From: an uncultured Alphaproteobacteria bacterium
GTDB taxonomy: Bacteria; Pseudomonadota; Alphaproteobacteria; Rhodobacterales; Rhodobacteraceae
Length of the DNA stretch: 64,000 nucleotides
Direction of reading: 5' to 3'
Assembly: GCA_902599445.1 (NCBI GenBank)
Contig: CACKFK010000003.1
Coordinates: 26,083 to 90,082 of the forward strand
Shown here in pieces: positions 1 to 9,551 of this stretch (positions are counted from its first letter, which is position 1; each line of letters begins with the position of its first letter). A program made the position numbers and the translations under genes. The notes beneath the pieces are model-generated. The model was not told where the DNA came from. It did not search any database and worked only from the letters and a program-made list of their open reading frames with translations.

Positions 1-590
1 CAAGTCCAATAAGAAAAATCTTTTTCCAAAGCGTTTGTTCCAAAGTTAGCATCAAAATATCCATGGCCGTTCCAATTCCATCCAGGCCTATTTATCTGAA
101 CCTCAATTCGAGAAGTTGGAGCAAAAGGACGCCATATGTGGCTGTTGTCAGGCAACAAATTACATTCAATGTTTGTAATGTTTTCAGGGAAGATTTTCAC
201 TGTTCCCTTAACCCGATCAAAATGTGGAATGGAATATTCATTGAATTCAATAACGAGGTGATCTTTTTCCCAGGTGAATGAACTTGGTCCAATTTGCAAG
301 CAATCGGGGGACTGGGCCAATTGTTTTTGACCTCTTTCGGTCATAGTCCAGCGCCAACCTTTCCCATAAAGAGCAACATTAATACAAACGTGATTCTGAG
401 GGTTTTTTCTTCCAGACCAATAATACCAGGGGGAAAAAACTGAACCAATAAACCCAATTATTGAAATGGCTTTTTCCCCATCTTCCGATATCCCATCGAC
501 ATACCACCAGGCATATCCATTCCTTTCAACCGTTACGTTAAATTTAGGCCGCGCAAGATCATCTCTGCCGCATGCTTGCCGGATTGGCAT
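1..590 (-). CDS. crtC: Hydroxyneurosporene synthase (carotenoid 1,2-hydratase), 3' part cut by window edge
   Basis: CrtC adds water across the terminal C-1,2 double bond of acyclic carotenoids such as neurosporene or lycopene. About 196 codons are visible on the minus strand. Recognisable segments are NGYAWWYVDGISEDG, GFIGSVFSPWYYWSGRKNP, NVALYGKGWRWTMTERG and HIWRPFAPTSRIEVQ, followed by GHGYFDANFGT near the edge, all typical of CrtC. The C-terminal part lies left of position 1. The best ATG (588-590) lies inside the 3' end of crtD, giving a 58-bp overlap; no later ATG precedes the conserved region. crtD-crtC co-orientation matches other purple-bacterial clusters. Identity is secure; the exact start is less so. 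Confidence 0.88.
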   Translation of the reverse strand, partial: MPIRQACGRDDLARPKFNVTVERNGYAWWYVDGISEDGEKAISIIGFIGSVFSPWYYWSGRKNPQNHVCINVALYGKGWRWTMTERGQKQLAQSPDCLQIGPSSFTWEKDHLVIEFNEYSIPHFDRVKGTVKIFPENITNIECNLLPDNSHIWRPFAPTSRIEVQINRPGWNWNGHGYFDANFGTNALEKDFSYWT

Positions 591-2029
591 GCCATTGGTA
601 CTCCTGCTCCCGGATGGGTGCCCCCTCCGGCCATGAAAAGACCCTTTATTTGGCTCTGGGAAAGAGGCCTTTTGAATGTCGAGTTGATCCCATGAGGACT
701 CCTTCCGTACAAGGAACCCGAAGACCCTGGAAATAATTTTTCGAATTCGAAAGGCGTAGTTAACATTTCTTTTTTTGGGTCTAGCGATAGCTTCAGCCCC
801 ATAGATTCTAGAATTGGAAATGTTATGTTTTTGCATCTTTGGAATTCCTCATTTTTATCAAAAATCTTTGTGTTTGGAACAGGGGCAGCATTGATTATAA
901 TTTCGAAGCGACTAATATTAGTGGAGCTAGGTGTGGGATCTTTATTATTGCCCTGGGCGCATATATAGAGGGTTGGATCTGTAGGCATGATACCATTAGC
1001 AATATCTTGGAACTCCTTTTTGTAGTTGGAATTAAAGAAGACATTGTGATGAGCTAATTTCTTACCAGTTGGTTTGGCTGAAAAACTCCAAACATAAGCG
1101 GATAAGGATCTAGGTAATGAACTTTTGTGGGGGATGCTTTCTTTAGCTTGGGCACCCAACAAACCAGTTGTTAGAGCCTGTGGATCTCCGTTGAACAAGA
1201 CTATGTCTGCAAGTATTTTCTCCCCGCTCTCTAATTTAATTCCTTGGACTTTTTTATCTTCAATCAGTATTTCATCCACGGATTTTCCATAACTAAACAC
1301 TGCACCAGCTTTCCTTGCTATGTTTTCCATACATTTTGGCATTTGGTTCATACCACCTTTAACTCTCCAAACCCCTTGGCTTTCTACATTCCAGATTAGA
1401 GCCAGTATTGACGGTGACATTAAAGGCGAACCACCGACATATGTCGCATAACGGGCGAATAGTTGAGTTAAGCGTGGATCGGAAAAATTGTCCTCTAGAA
1501 AGTCATATAAAATTCTCTGTTTAACAAGCGTTTTATATAGTGCTTTTAAATGCCCTCCCCCTTTAATTATCATGGGCAAAAGTCTAGGTTTGGGGCTTTT
1601 TATGATTGGTTGCTCAAACAGCCTGAACAAGGCTTTTGAAAGAGAGTTAAATTTCTGAAATTCCTGGGCGGATTTTACGCCTGAAAAATCCCTTATAGAC
1701 CCCATGTTTTTTTCAAATGAAGAGAATAGATCCAAGGAGCTTCCATCTCTCCACCAATGGCGCGCTATGATCTCTTCGGGGACGATCTCTAAATGATTCT
1801 CGATTGCTTCACCGCATGCTCTAAAAAGCTCTTCAAATACCTCATACATTGTTAGGACTGTTGGGCCAGAATCGATTAATCCAGCAGGGCTATTGTTGGT
1901 TCGAATCTTGCCGCCAGGATAGGGTTGCTTCTCAAATATTTGAACATTGACGCCACATGTTGCAAGTCTCATAGCAGCAGCCAGGCCGCCTATTCCACTA
2001 CCTACTATAATTACTTTCTTATCTTTCAA
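533..2029 (-). CDS. crtD: Methoxyneurosporene (hydroxyneurosporene) dehydrogenase
   Basis: CrtD is an FAD-dependent carotenoid 3,4-desaturase acting after CrtC and CrtF in the spheroidene/spirilloxanthin branch. The 498-residue product opens with an ADP-binding fold (GSGIGG at residues 10-15) and then FEKQPYPGGKIRT. It ends with the desaturase signature around FMAGGGTHPGAGVPMA, as in CrtI/CrtD enzymes. Length is normal for the family. CrtD is preferred over CrtI because the gene sits between crtC and crtE, as in Rhodobacter-type clusters. It is divergent from crtE, and the shared 116-bp spacer holds a PpsR operator, so oxygen/light control is likely. Confidence 0.88.
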   Translation of the reverse strand: MKDKKVIIVGSGIGGLAAAMRLATCGVNVQIFEKQPYPGGKIRTNNSPAGLIDSGPTVLTMYEVFEELFRACGEAIENHLEIVPEEIIARHWWRDGSSLDLFSSFEKNMGSIRDFSGVKSAQEFQKFNSLSKALFRLFEQPIIKSPKPRLLPMIIKGGGHLKALYKTLVKQRILYDFLEDNFSDPRLTQLFARYATYVGGSPLMSPSILALIWNVESQGVWRVKGGMNQMPKCMENIARKAGAVFSYGKSVDEILIEDKKVQGIKLESGEKILADIVLFNGDPQALTTGLLGAQAKESIPHKSSLPRSLSAYVWSFSAKPTGKKLAHHNVFFNSNYKKEFQDIANGIMPTDPTLYICAQGNNKDPTPSSTNISRFEIIINAAPVPNTKIFDKNEEFQRCKNITFPILESMGLKLSLDPKKEMLTTPFEFEKLFPGSSGSLYGRSPHGINSTFKRPLSQSQIKGLFMAGGGTHPGAGVPMACQSGKHAAEMILRGLNLT

Positions 2030-2085
2030 AATTCAAAAACCGCCTTGATGAAGAACCTCTGTGTATTAATGCACTTGCACTTAGG

Positions 2086-2103
2086 TGTCAAAAAAAATAG
2101 ACA
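2086..2103. promoter_or_regulatory. PpsR/CrtJ operator between crtD and crtE
   Basis: The sequence is TGT, 12 bases, then ACA, an exact match to the PpsR/CrtJ consensus TGT-N12-ACA. It lies 57 bp upstream of crtD and 43 bp upstream of crtE. Its left half reads TTGACA on the minus strand (possible -35 for crtD) and its right half ends TAGACA on the plus strand (possible -35 for crtE). Bound repressor could therefore block both promoters. Binding is inferred from the motif and from the ppsR gene in this window. Confidence 0.7.
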
Positions 2104-2145
2104 ACTTTTTCTCCATATGGTAGACCGTGCTGTTAAGGAGTAGTC

Positions 2146-3027
2146 ATGACAAATACAAAGAATATACATGACAGAATCAATTTAGCACTATCCCAAACCT
2201 TGAAGAGTGCTAAAGAATCACCAGCACCACCCAAATTGGCAGCAGCAATTGATTATGCCGTTTTCCCAGGAGGGGCCAGAGTTAGACCACGCTTGTGCCT
2301 AGCGGTAGCACAGGCCTGTGGTGAGGATTTTCTCGAAATAGGTGACTCTGCTGCTGCTGCTATTGAGTTGATACACTGTGCTAGTTTAGTGCATGATGAT
2401 TTGCCCTGTTTTGATAACGCTGCCATAAGGCGTGGAAAACCAACTGTCCACCGAGCCTTTGGCGAAGCTGTGGCGGTATTGGCTGGCGACACACTCATTA
2501 TACTGGCATATGAGAACCTAGCCAAAGGTTGTATGAAATGCCCGGAAAGATTAACTGATCTCATTAAAACTCTTACCAAATCCTCAGGATTACCTTTTGG
2601 TATATGCTCGGGGCAAGGTTGGGAAAGTGAAGAAAAAATAAATTTAAGTGCTTATCATCAACTTAAAACAGGGTCCTTATTTGTAGCAGCTACTTGTATG
2701 GGGGCTATATCAGCTGGGGAAGATCCTGAGCCTTGGGTGGAATTAGGTGAAAGGGTTGGGGAAGCATTTCAGGTGGCTGATGACTTAAAGGATGTGATTG
2801 GGCAAATGGATAAATTAGGGAAACCTAAAGGGCAGGATGCTATTAATAGCAGACCAAGTGCTGTGTCAGAACTGGGAGTCGAGGGCGCTATTGATCGTTT
2901 GCAGGGGATTTTGAGTGGAGCTATTGCTTCAATTCCTGCTTGCTCAGGTGAAGCACAATTATGTGAAATCATTCGTAATCAAGCGAAGCAATTAATGCCC
3001 TCCTTTGCGGCTGATAAAGTTCTCTAA
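2146..3027 (+). CDS. crtE: Geranylgeranyl diphosphate synthase
   Basis: This short-chain prenyl transferase condenses IPP with allylic diphosphates to make GGPP for carotenoids and the bacteriochlorophyll tail. The 293-residue protein has the first Asp-rich motif DDLPCFD at residues 84-90, the following RRGKPTVH segment, and the second motif DDLKD at 212-216. The ATG has an AAGGAG ribosome-binding site 6 bp upstream. It is the first gene of crtE-crtF, divergent from crtD. ispA-type FPP synthases look similar, but the location next to crtF and crtD favours CrtE. Confidence 0.9.
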   Translation: MTNTKNIHDRINLALSQTLKSAKESPAPPKLAAAIDYAVFPGGARVRPRLCLAVAQACGEDFLEIGDSAAAAIELIHCASLVHDDLPCFDNAAIRRGKPTVHRAFGEAVAVLAGDTLIILAYENLAKGCMKCPERLTDLIKTLTKSSGLPFGICSGQGWESEEKINLSAYHQLKTGSLFVAATCMGAISAGEDPEPWVELGERVGEAFQVADDLKDVIGQMDKLGKPKGQDAINSRPSAVSELGVEGAIDRLQGILSGAIASIPACSGEAQLCEIIRNQAKQLMPSFAADKVL

Positions 3028-3043
3028 GATATTGCGATTTATA

Positions 3044-4144
3044 ATGAACTGGTTCTCCAGAAGAATGAATGAGCTTGTGGCGCAACCCAAGTTTCACACT
3101 CTAGTAAAGAAGATCCCCATACTCAAAAGATTAGCAGCAAATGATGGTCGCAAAATTTATGATTTGGTTTCAGGTTTTGTCTATAGCCAAGTTCTGCTTG
3201 CAATGGTGGAACTTAGACTGTTTAGATTTTTATTATCTGGGGAAAAGAGTATCAGGGAACTTGCTAACCATGGGAAAATTGACCCTCAAAAGATGCTTTT
3301 ATTGTGCAATGCAGCTAGCGCTATTGGCTTGTTAAAAAGAAAACCAAACTCTTATTATGTTCTCACACGGCTTGGTGCTGCCATAGAAGGAGTACAAGGA
3401 CTTGATGAAATGATACTCCATCACAAAATTTTTTATCGAGATTTACAAGACCCAGTGCGATTATTGAGGCAGGATTTTCAAACTGAGTTGAAGGATTTTT
3501 GGTCTTATGTGGGGAATAAGAAGAAAATTAATGAGGGGCAGGCATCCGTATATTCTAATTTGATGGGTACCTCTCAGTATATTGTAGCAGAGGAAACCCT
3601 GGATTTAGTTAACCTAAAAGGTTTCAGTCATTTAATTGATATTGGTGGCGGTAATGGAACCTTTTTGTCTCAAGTTAGGAGACGATATCCAAACCTTGCT
3701 TTAACTTTATTTGACTTACCTAGCGTGACCAAAACAGCTCAAGACAATTTTAAAAATGATAGACTGATGGAGGGTGTTAACATAATTCCTGGCAACTTCA
3801 TCGAGGATGAATTTCCAGTAGATGGCGATACAATTTTTTTTAATCGTGTTATGTATGATCATGATGATTCAATAGTTAGTTTGTTGCTCGGCAAAGCATT
3901 TGCAGCGCTTAAACCTGGAGGATGTGTTGTTATTTCTGAACCGATGGCTGGAGCTAAATTTCCAACCCGGTCAGGAGATGCTTATTTTGGTTTTTATACA
4001 TTGGCTATGACATCTGGAAAACCTAGGAGCAAGCCCCAGCACTTTGAATTCCTGCGTGCTGCGGGGTTTAAAGGTATGGAAAACCTCAATAATATTAACA
4101 ATTTTGTAACATCAGTAATCGTTGCGAAAAAGCCACGTAAATAA
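3044..4144 (+). CDS. crtF: Hydroxyneurosporene O-methyltransferase
   Basis: CrtF transfers a methyl group from S-adenosylmethionine to the tertiary hydroxyl made by CrtC. The protein is 366 residues from the ATG at 3044. It has a winged-helix-like N-terminal half and a class I SAM domain with the glycine-rich loop DIGGGNGTF at about residues 199-207. An upstream in-frame TTG at 3005, overlapping the crtE end, would add 13 residues. The ATG was chosen because the residues after it resemble known CrtF starts, although neither start has a clear ribosome-binding site. Transcription is probably from the crtE promoter. Confidence 0.87.
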   Translation: MNWFSRRMNELVAQPKFHTLVKKIPILKRLAANDGRKIYDLVSGFVYSQVLLAMVELRLFRFLLSGEKSIRELANHGKIDPQKMLLLCNAASAIGLLKRKPNSYYVLTRLGAAIEGVQGLDEMILHHKIFYRDLQDPVRLLRQDFQTELKDFWSYVGNKKKINEGQASVYSNLMGTSQYIVAEETLDLVNLKGFSHLIDIGGGNGTFLSQVRRRYPNLALTLFDLPSVTKTAQDNFKNDRLMEGVNIIPGNFIEDEFPVDGDTIFFNRVMYDHDDSIVSLLLGKAFAALKPGGCVVISEPMAGAKFPTRSGDAYFGFYTLAMTSGKPRSKPQHFEFLRAAGFKGMENLNNINNFVTSVIVAKKPRK

Positions 4145-4158
4145 AAAGATCAGATTAG

Positions 4159-4176
4159 TGTAAACTTTTATTGACA
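4159..4176. promoter_or_regulatory. PpsR/CrtJ operator 1 upstream of bchC
   Basis: A perfect TGT-N12-ACA palindrome (TGT at 4159-4161, ACA at 4174-4176). Its right half contains TTGACA, which serves as the -35 box of the bchC promoter. It pairs with a second palindrome 8 bp downstream. Confidence 0.8.
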
Positions 4177-4198
4177 ATTAAAACTGTCAGGATAAAAT
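4171..4198 (+). promoter_or_regulatory. Sigma-70-type promoter for bchC
   Basis: TTGACA (4171-4176), a 16-bp spacer, then TAAAAT (4193-4198). The -35 box lies in operator 1 and the -10 box in operator 2, so PpsR binding at the pair would occlude RNA polymerase. The untranslated leader before the GTG start of bchC would be about 55 bases. Confidence 0.65.
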
Positions 4199-4202
4199 TA
4201 CA
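4185..4202. promoter_or_regulatory. PpsR/CrtJ operator 2 upstream of bchC
   Basis: A second perfect TGT-N12-ACA palindrome (TGT at 4185-4187, ACA at 4200-4202), separated from the first by 8 bp. The same 8-bp twin arrangement is known for the Rhodobacter bchC promoter, where CrtJ/PpsR binds cooperatively. The -10 box lies within it. Confidence 0.8.
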
Positions 4203-4260
4203 CTAGTTTTGGGGAGAGAATCTTCAAACGTATTGAGGCTTTTGAGGAAAGAAACGTAAA

Positions 4261-5205
4261 GTGAATACTAAAGCTGTGGTTATGACTAGTCCTGGTGAAC
4301 TAGCAGTGCAAGAGGTTAATTTGCGCGAGTGTCCTAGTGAGCACGTAATTGTGGATATTCACTATTCTGGTATTTCAACTGGAACAGAAAAGCTCTTTTG
4401 GAATGGCAAGATGCCACCATTTCCAGGGATGGGATACCCTTTAATTCCAGGATACGAATCCGTGGGAGAAGTTGTGTCTGCTGGCAAAAGCACTGGTTTT
4501 AAACCAGGCGATTTTGTTTTCGTTCCTGGTGCAGACTGTTTTTCTGAACCTGTGAGAAGCTTATTTGGCGGGGCTGCAAAGCGCGTAAGTTCACCAGCTA
4601 AAAGACTCATAAAGATTGATCGAGCTATGGGGGTAAATGGTGCACTTTTTGCACTTGCAGCCACTGCTAGACATGCCATTGCAGGCTTTGGTAATAAAAT
4701 GCCTGAGGTCATTGTTGGGCACGGGGTGTTAGGGCGGCTACTAGCACGGTTTGTTGTTCTGGCAGGCGAAAAACCACCAGTCGTATGGGAAACTAATCCT
4801 CTGAGGCATGATGGGGCTGCTGGATATCAGGTTATACTACCGGACTGTGATGAGAGATCAGATTATGACTGCATATTTGATGCCAGTGGTGATTCAGGAA
4901 TTTTGGACAAGCTAATTGGAAGAGTATGTAGGGGTGGAGAAATTGTGTTAGCTGGCTTTTATCCAGAAAGACTCAGTTTTGGTTTTCCTCAGGCTTTTAT
5001 AAAGGAAGTATCAATGAGAGTATCTGCAGAATTCTTACCCGAGGACGTAGCCACTACTAAATTACTTATTGAAGATGGTTCTTTATCCTTTGACGGCTTG
5101 GTTAGTGATGTATTGCCAGTAAAAAAAGCAGCAGATGCCTACAATATCGCTTTTAATAAATCCGAATGTTTAAAAATGGTTCTGGATTGGAGGAATGCTG
5201 CATGA
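4261..5205 (+). CDS. bchC: 3-hydroxyethyl bacteriochlorophyllide a dehydrogenase
   Basis: BchC oxidises the C-3 hydroxyethyl group to acetyl, a late step of bacteriochlorophyllide a synthesis. The 314-residue product is a medium-chain dehydrogenase-like protein with a GroES-like N-terminal half (IPGYESVGEVV, KPGDFVFVPG) and a nucleotide-binding loop GHGVLG at 153-158. Translation starts at GTG 4261 with an upstream GAGGAAAG; the next ATG (4282) would remove part of the first strand. Its last bases overlap the bchX start (ATGA), so translation is coupled. Two PpsR sites precede it. Confidence 0.92.
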   Translation: MNTKAVVMTSPGELAVQEVNLRECPSEHVIVDIHYSGISTGTEKLFWNGKMPPFPGMGYPLIPGYESVGEVVSAGKSTGFKPGDFVFVPGADCFSEPVRSLFGGAAKRVSSPAKRLIKIDRAMGVNGALFALAATARHAIAGFGNKMPEVIVGHGVLGRLLARFVVLAGEKPPVVWETNPLRHDGAAGYQVILPDCDERSDYDCIFDASGDSGILDKLIGRVCRGGEIVLAGFYPERLSFGFPQAFIKEVSMRVSAEFLPEDVATTKLLIEDGSLSFDGLVSDVLPVKKAADAYNIAFNKSECLKMVLDWRNAA

Positions 5206-6230
5206 CGACAGAGACAATAAACGTAAAAGGCAATAACGTAAATCAGGCACTAGAAAAGCATCATGAAAGGCTGAAGTCTGAGGCAGGGGAGCCATTGCAA
5301 GAAATTAATACCTCGGAGCCGAAGAAAAAATGCCAGATAATCGCTATATATGGTAAGGGCGGTATAGGAAAATCCTTCACCTTAGCGAACTTAAGCTGCA
5401 TGATGGCAGAGCAAGGTAAGCGCGTTCTACTCATTGGTTGTGATCCAAAATCAGATACGACTTCGCTTCTTTTTGAAGGTAAAGCTTGCCCCACGATTAT
5501 AGAGACGTCAACGAAGAAAAAACTTGCTGGGGAAGAGGTTGCCATCGGTGATGTATGTTTCAAGAGAAATGGCGTATTTGCTATGGAACTTGGTGGTCCA
5601 GAAGTTGGACGAGGTTGTGGCGGACGAGGGATTATTCATGGTTTTGAACTCCTAGAAAAGTTAGGGTTTCATGATTGGGACTTTGACTATGTGCTCCTTG
5701 ATTTCTTGGGAGATGTAGTATGTGGAGGGTTTGGTCTTCCTATAGCGAGAGACATGGCTCAAAAAGTAATTGTTGTAGCATCGAACGATCTCCAATCTCT
5801 CTATGTCGCGAACAATGTATGCTCAGCAGTAGAATATTTTAGAAAATTAGGTGGAAGTGTTGGAGTTGCTGGAATCGTTATCAATAGAGACGATGGAACA
5901 GGGGAGGCAAAGGCCTTTGCCGAAACAGTAGGCATCCCGGTTTTAAGCACCATACCTGCTGATGATGACATAAGAAGAAAATCTGCTATGTACCAAATTA
6001 TAGGCACCAAAGAAAGTCAGTGGGGATCTCTGTTCGAGGTCTTAGCTGAGAACGTGGCAGAGGCGCCACCAGTGCGGCCAAAAACTCTAAATCAAGACGA
6101 GCTTTTAGGTTTGTTTGATGCGGGTGAAACAGGAGCAGCATTCACTTTAGAGCCAGCTACAGATGCGGATATGCGCGGTAAATTTTCAAAACCAAAAGAA
6201 TCTCTTGAGGTTGTTTATGATGAAGTTTGA
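5202..6230 (+). CDS. bchX: Chlorophyllide a reductase, iron protein subunit X
   Basis: BchX is the NifH-like ATP-driven electron donor of chlorophyllide a oxidoreductase (COR), which reduces ring B. The 342-residue product has the P-loop GKGGIGKS at 51-58. The two cysteines that bridge the 4Fe-4S cluster between monomers are Cys139 (GCGGRG) and Cys174 (DVVCGGFG). The ATG at 5202 overlaps the bchC stop in an ATGA; an earlier in-frame codon at 5166 would lie inside bchC and add non-conserved residues. bchY begins 24 bp downstream. Confidence 0.94.
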   Translation: MTTETINVKGNNVNQALEKHHERLKSEAGEPLQEINTSEPKKKCQIIAIYGKGGIGKSFTLANLSCMMAEQGKRVLLIGCDPKSDTTSLLFEGKACPTIIETSTKKKLAGEEVAIGDVCFKRNGVFAMELGGPEVGRGCGGRGIIHGFELLEKLGFHDWDFDYVLLDFLGDVVCGGFGLPIARDMAQKVIVVASNDLQSLYVANNVCSAVEYFRKLGGSVGVAGIVINRDDGTGEAKAFAETVGIPVLSTIPADDDIRRKSAMYQIIGTKESQWGSLFEVLAENVAEAPPVRPKTLNQDELLGLFDAGETGAAFTLEPATDADMRGKFSKPKESLEVVYDEV

Positions 6231-6254
6231 ATTGAAGATTTTGGGAAGAAACGT

Positions 6255-7829
6255 ATGAAGTCCGGGGCTCAATATGAAGAAGCTGATAGAGCTGATGTTA
6301 TGGATGCCCTAGTAGATTCTAAAACTAAGGAACAGGGCCAAAAAAAGCCTGATGACGAATCAGGTTGCCACGCTGGGAAAGCAAAAATGTTGGATGCAGC
6401 TAAGGCAGCTGGTAAATCAGAACTACTAGAGAAGTTTAAGAAAGATTACCCTTTAGGCCCTCATGATAAACCACAGAGCATGTGTCCAGCTTTTGGCTCA
6501 CTAAGGGTGGGGCTGCGTATGCGTCGAGTTGCAACAGTATTATCTGGGTCTGCCTGCTGTGTTTATGGGTTAACCTTCGTTTCTCATTTTTATGGGGCAA
6601 GAAGATCGGTGGGTTATGTACCTTTTAGCTCTGAGACTTTGGTTTCGGGAAAACTGTTTGAGGATATTCGCGAATCTGTTCATGCGATGGCTGATCCTAG
6701 TAAATATGATGCCATTGTCGTTACAAACCTATGTGTGCCGACGGCTTCAGGTGTCCCATTGAGATTACTTCCAAATGAAATAAATGGGGTAAGAATAATT
6801 GGTATTGATGTTCCCGGTTTTGGAATTCCGACTCATGCTGAAGCAAAGGATGTGCTTGCAGGTGCGATGCTCAATTACGCACGAATGGAAGCTGAAAAAG
6901 GGCCTGTTGCCAGACCTCTTTCTGGAACTTCGGATAGACCAACTGTGGGCTTGTTAGGGGAAATGTTTCCCGCAGATCCCGTTGCAATCGGTGGGTTATT
7001 AGAGCCATTAGGTTTAGCGGCTGGCCCCGTAATCCCATGTAGAGAGTGGCGGGAGTTATATGGAGCATTAGATTCTTCCTTGGTGGCAGCAATTCATCCA
7101 TTTTATACGTCAGCAATTAGGGAATTTCAGGCAGCTGGGCGTGCCGTTATTGGATCAGCACCAGTAGGATGTGACGGAGTTGATACATGGCTTACGTCTG
7201 TTGCCGAAGCGTTTGATGTGAAAAGAAAGACATTAGAAGAATGCAAGAATAAGTTTTTGCCCAAAATAAGCAGTGCTCTTAAAGAGAATAAAGTAGAGGG
7301 AACAATTACTCTGTCTGGCTATGAAGGCTCTGAGCTGTTGGTAGCACGTTTGTTAGTGGAGAGTGGTGCTAAGGTTCCTTATGTGGGAACGGCTTGTCCA
7401 AAGACCCAATGGTCTGAACCTGACAGGGAATGGTTAGAAGCAAATGGGACTGAGATAAAATATAGAGCAAGTCTGGAAGACGATTGCGCTGCGATGGAAG
7501 GTATTAAGCCCGATTTAGCTATTGGAACAACCCCTGTGGTGCAAAAGGCCAAAGAAAAGGGAATTCCTTCTTTATATTTTACAAACCTAATTTCTGCCCG
7601 ACCCCTTATGGGCGTAGCTGGTGCGGGAAGTTTGGCGCAAGTTGTTAATGCAGCAATGAAAAATAAAAAACGAATGGCTACTATGCGGGAGTTTTTTGAA
7701 GGAGTAGGTTCCGACGACACAGCTGGAATTTGGGAGAAAACTCCAAACATTAAACCACAATTTCGAGAGCATAATTTAAAAAAATTAGAAAAAAAGAAAA
7801 GAGCCGAAAAAGCGGCGGAGATGATTTAA
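6255..7829 (+). CDS. bchY: Chlorophyllide a reductase subunit Y
   Basis: BchY is the NifD-like subunit that, with BchZ, forms the catalytic component of COR. The protein is 524 residues with candidate Fe-S ligands in [14 protein letters not shown] (Cys77), the SACCVYG segment (Cys101/102) and NLCVPTASG. The C-terminal half is Rossmann-like. GGGAAG lies just upstream of the ATG. The stop codon shares one base with the bchZ start. The first 70 residues are lysine- and acid-rich and poorly conserved, as is usual in the family. Confidence 0.93.
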   Translation: MKSGAQYEEADRADVMDALVDSKTKEQGQKKPDDESGCHAGKAKMLDAAKAAGKSELLEKFKKDYPLGPHDKPQSMCPAFGSLRVGLRMRRVATVLSGSACCVYGLTFVSHFYGARRSVGYVPFSSETLVSGKLFEDIRESVHAMADPSKYDAIVVTNLCVPTASGVPLRLLPNEINGVRIIGIDVPGFGIPTHAEAKDVLAGAMLNYARMEAEKGPVARPLSGTSDRPTVGLLGEMFPADPVAIGGLLEPLGLAAGPVIPCREWRELYGALDSSLVAAIHPFYTSAIREFQAAGRAVIGSAPVGCDGVDTWLTSVAEAFDVKRKTLEECKNKFLPKISSALKENKVEGTITLSGYEGSELLVARLLVESGAKVPYVGTACPKTQWSEPDREWLEANGTEIKYRASLEDDCAAMEGIKPDLAIGTTPVVQKAKEKGIPSLYFTNLISARPLMGVAGAGSLAQVVNAAMKNKKRMATMREFFEGVGSDDTAGIWEKTPNIKPQFREHNLKKLEKKKRAEKAAEMI

Positions 7830-9286
7830 TGCTGATACAGGATCATGACAGAGCGGGAGGATATTGGGGATCAGTATACGCATTCTGTGCTGTGAAAGGT
7901 TTGCAAGTTGTCATTGATGGTCCTGTTGGCTGTGAGAATTTACCAGTTACTTCAGTTTTACATTACACAGATGGTTTACCACCCCATGAATTACCAATAG
8001 TAGTTACGGGGCTAGGTGAGGAGGAATTAGGTAGAGAAGGTACAGAAGGTTCGATGAAAAGGGCCTGGGGTGCTCTAGACCCTGCACTACCTGCAGTGGT
8101 GGTGACTGGCTCAATAGCTGAGATGATAGGTGGTGGCGTTACTCCACAAGGCACCAATATCCAAAGGTTTCTTCCGCGTACAATAGATGAAGATCAATGG
8201 CAATCTGCTGATAGGGCAATGACTTGGCTTTTCACTAACTTTGGTCAAACAAAGGGGAGAATGCCACGAGAGGCCAAAAGAGAGGAAGGAGCTAAGCCAA
8301 GAGTTAATATTTTAGGACCTATGTATGGCACTTTCAATATGCCATCCGACTTAGCTGAGATAAGGCGTTTGGTCGAAGGTATTGGTGCTGAAATTAACAT
8401 GATTTTACCACTAGGAAGTCATTTAGCGGATATGAATAAGCTGGTAAATGCTGATGTTAACGTGGTTATGTATAGAGAATTTGGCCGAGGATTAGCTGAG
8501 GTTTTGAATAAGCCTTACTTACAGGCACCAATAGGAATTGATTCTACAACAAAGTTTTTAAGAAAATTAGGGGAACTTTTAGAACTCGATCCAGAGGAAT
8601 TTATAGAGCAAGAAAAGCATTCTACAATTAAACCAGTTTGGGATTTATGGCGCTCAGTAACGCAGGATTTTTTTGCAACAGCTAGCTTTGGAATAGTTGC
8701 CAATGAAACTTATACGCGGGGGATACAAAATTTCCTCGAAAATGACTTAGGATTGCCTTGCGGTTTTGCGGTCTCTCGTTGTGCTGGAAAAAAAACTGAT
8801 AATGATGAAGTGAGGTCCCTTATGAAGGAGAAGCGACCGCTCATTGTTTTAGGTTCAATAAACGAAAAGATGTATCTGGCAGAGCTGAAAAAGGGTTTTG
8901 GTCCTAGCCCGGCATTTATCCCAGCAAGTTTCCCAGGTGCAGCAATACGCAGAGCTACTGGAACACCCATGATGGGGTATGCCGGAGCCACATACCTATT
9001 GCAAGAGGTATGTAACGGACTTTTTGATGCGTTATTTCATATTTTGCCGTTAGGGAGCGAAATGGATTCAGTGGACGCTACCCCCACAAATTTGAAACGT
9101 GATTTTCCATGGGATCCGGAGGCACAAGAACTGCTAGATAAAATAGTAGAAGAACATCCCATTCTTACAAGAATTTCAGCAGCAAAAACACTTAAAGATG
9201 AAGCCGAACGGTCAGCCTTGGCCGGTGGAGATGATCGCGTAGTAGTTGAGACGGTCGAAGCACTTAAGAAAAAGATGGATAGATAA
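7829..9286 (+). CDS. bchZ: Chlorophyllide a reductase subunit Z
   Basis: BchZ is the NifK-like partner of BchY. The 485-residue protein starts [19 protein letters not shown] and contains [12 protein letters not shown] (Cys35, probable cluster ligand). It carries [12 protein letters not shown] in the middle and a C-terminal helix with [20 protein letters not shown], characteristic of BchZ. It overlaps bchY by one base. pufQ follows 25 bp later without a terminator, so the bchCXYZ message can read through into puf, as in other purple bacteria. Confidence 0.94.
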   Translation: MLIQDHDRAGGYWGSVYAFCAVKGLQVVIDGPVGCENLPVTSVLHYTDGLPPHELPIVVTGLGEEELGREGTEGSMKRAWGALDPALPAVVVTGSIAEMIGGGVTPQGTNIQRFLPRTIDEDQWQSADRAMTWLFTNFGQTKGRMPREAKREEGAKPRVNILGPMYGTFNMPSDLAEIRRLVEGIGAEINMILPLGSHLADMNKLVNADVNVVMYREFGRGLAEVLNKPYLQAPIGIDSTTKFLRKLGELLELDPEEFIEQEKHSTIKPVWDLWRSVTQDFFATASFGIVANETYTRGIQNFLENDLGLPCGFAVSRCAGKKTDNDEVRSLMKEKRPLIVLGSINEKMYLAELKKGFGPSPAFIPASFPGAAIRRATGTPMMGYAGATYLLQEVCNGLFDALFHILPLGSEMDSVDATPTNLKRDFPWDPEAQELLDKIVEEHPILTRISAAKTLKDEAERSALAGGDDRVVVETVEALKKKMDR

Positions 9287-9311
9287 TATTATTTAACTTG
9301 GAGAAAGAACT

Positions 9312-9551
9312 ATGATGAAACAAACGGTAGCAAAGACTTTTAGTGTTTCCCAATACAGGAAAACAATAAAACTTGAGTACAGAATTTATTTTGCTTTGAT
9401 TTTTGTCATTTCAATCCCATTGGCAACATTTTCTTGGTCGCTCCATTTTTTGATAAAAGGGTTCAATCAGAAAGGTGAGCAGAATGAAGGAATTTTAAAA
9501 CGGGCTTGGGGTCACGCACAGGTGATCACCCCAATGATTTTTACCGCATGA
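9312..9551 (+). CDS. pufQ: PufQ, bacteriochlorophyll assembly/regulatory membrane protein
   Basis: PufQ is a small single-span protein needed for normal bacteriochlorophyll formation and delivery to pigment proteins. The 79-residue product has a short basic N-terminus (YRKTIKLEYR) and one hydrophobic span at about 26-48 (IYFALIFVISIPLATFSW), the usual layout. It lies between bchZ and pufB, its standard place. Two adjacent ATGs (9312 and 9315) could both serve. Its stop codon lies in the loop of a hairpin. Confidence 0.85.
   Translation: MMKQTVAKTFSVSQYRKTIKLEYRIYFALIFVISIPLATFSWSLHFLIKGFNQKGEQNEGILKRAWGHAQVITPMIFTA

Noticed and set aside
63..281. 72-codon plus-strand open frame at the left edge
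   Set aside because: It is antisense to the conserved crtC coding sequence and has no supporting features.
2062..2079. Second possible PpsR site before crtE (TGT-N12-GCA)
   Set aside because: One of the six conserved bases differs and the distance to the perfect site is 6 bp, not 8. Kept only as a remark.
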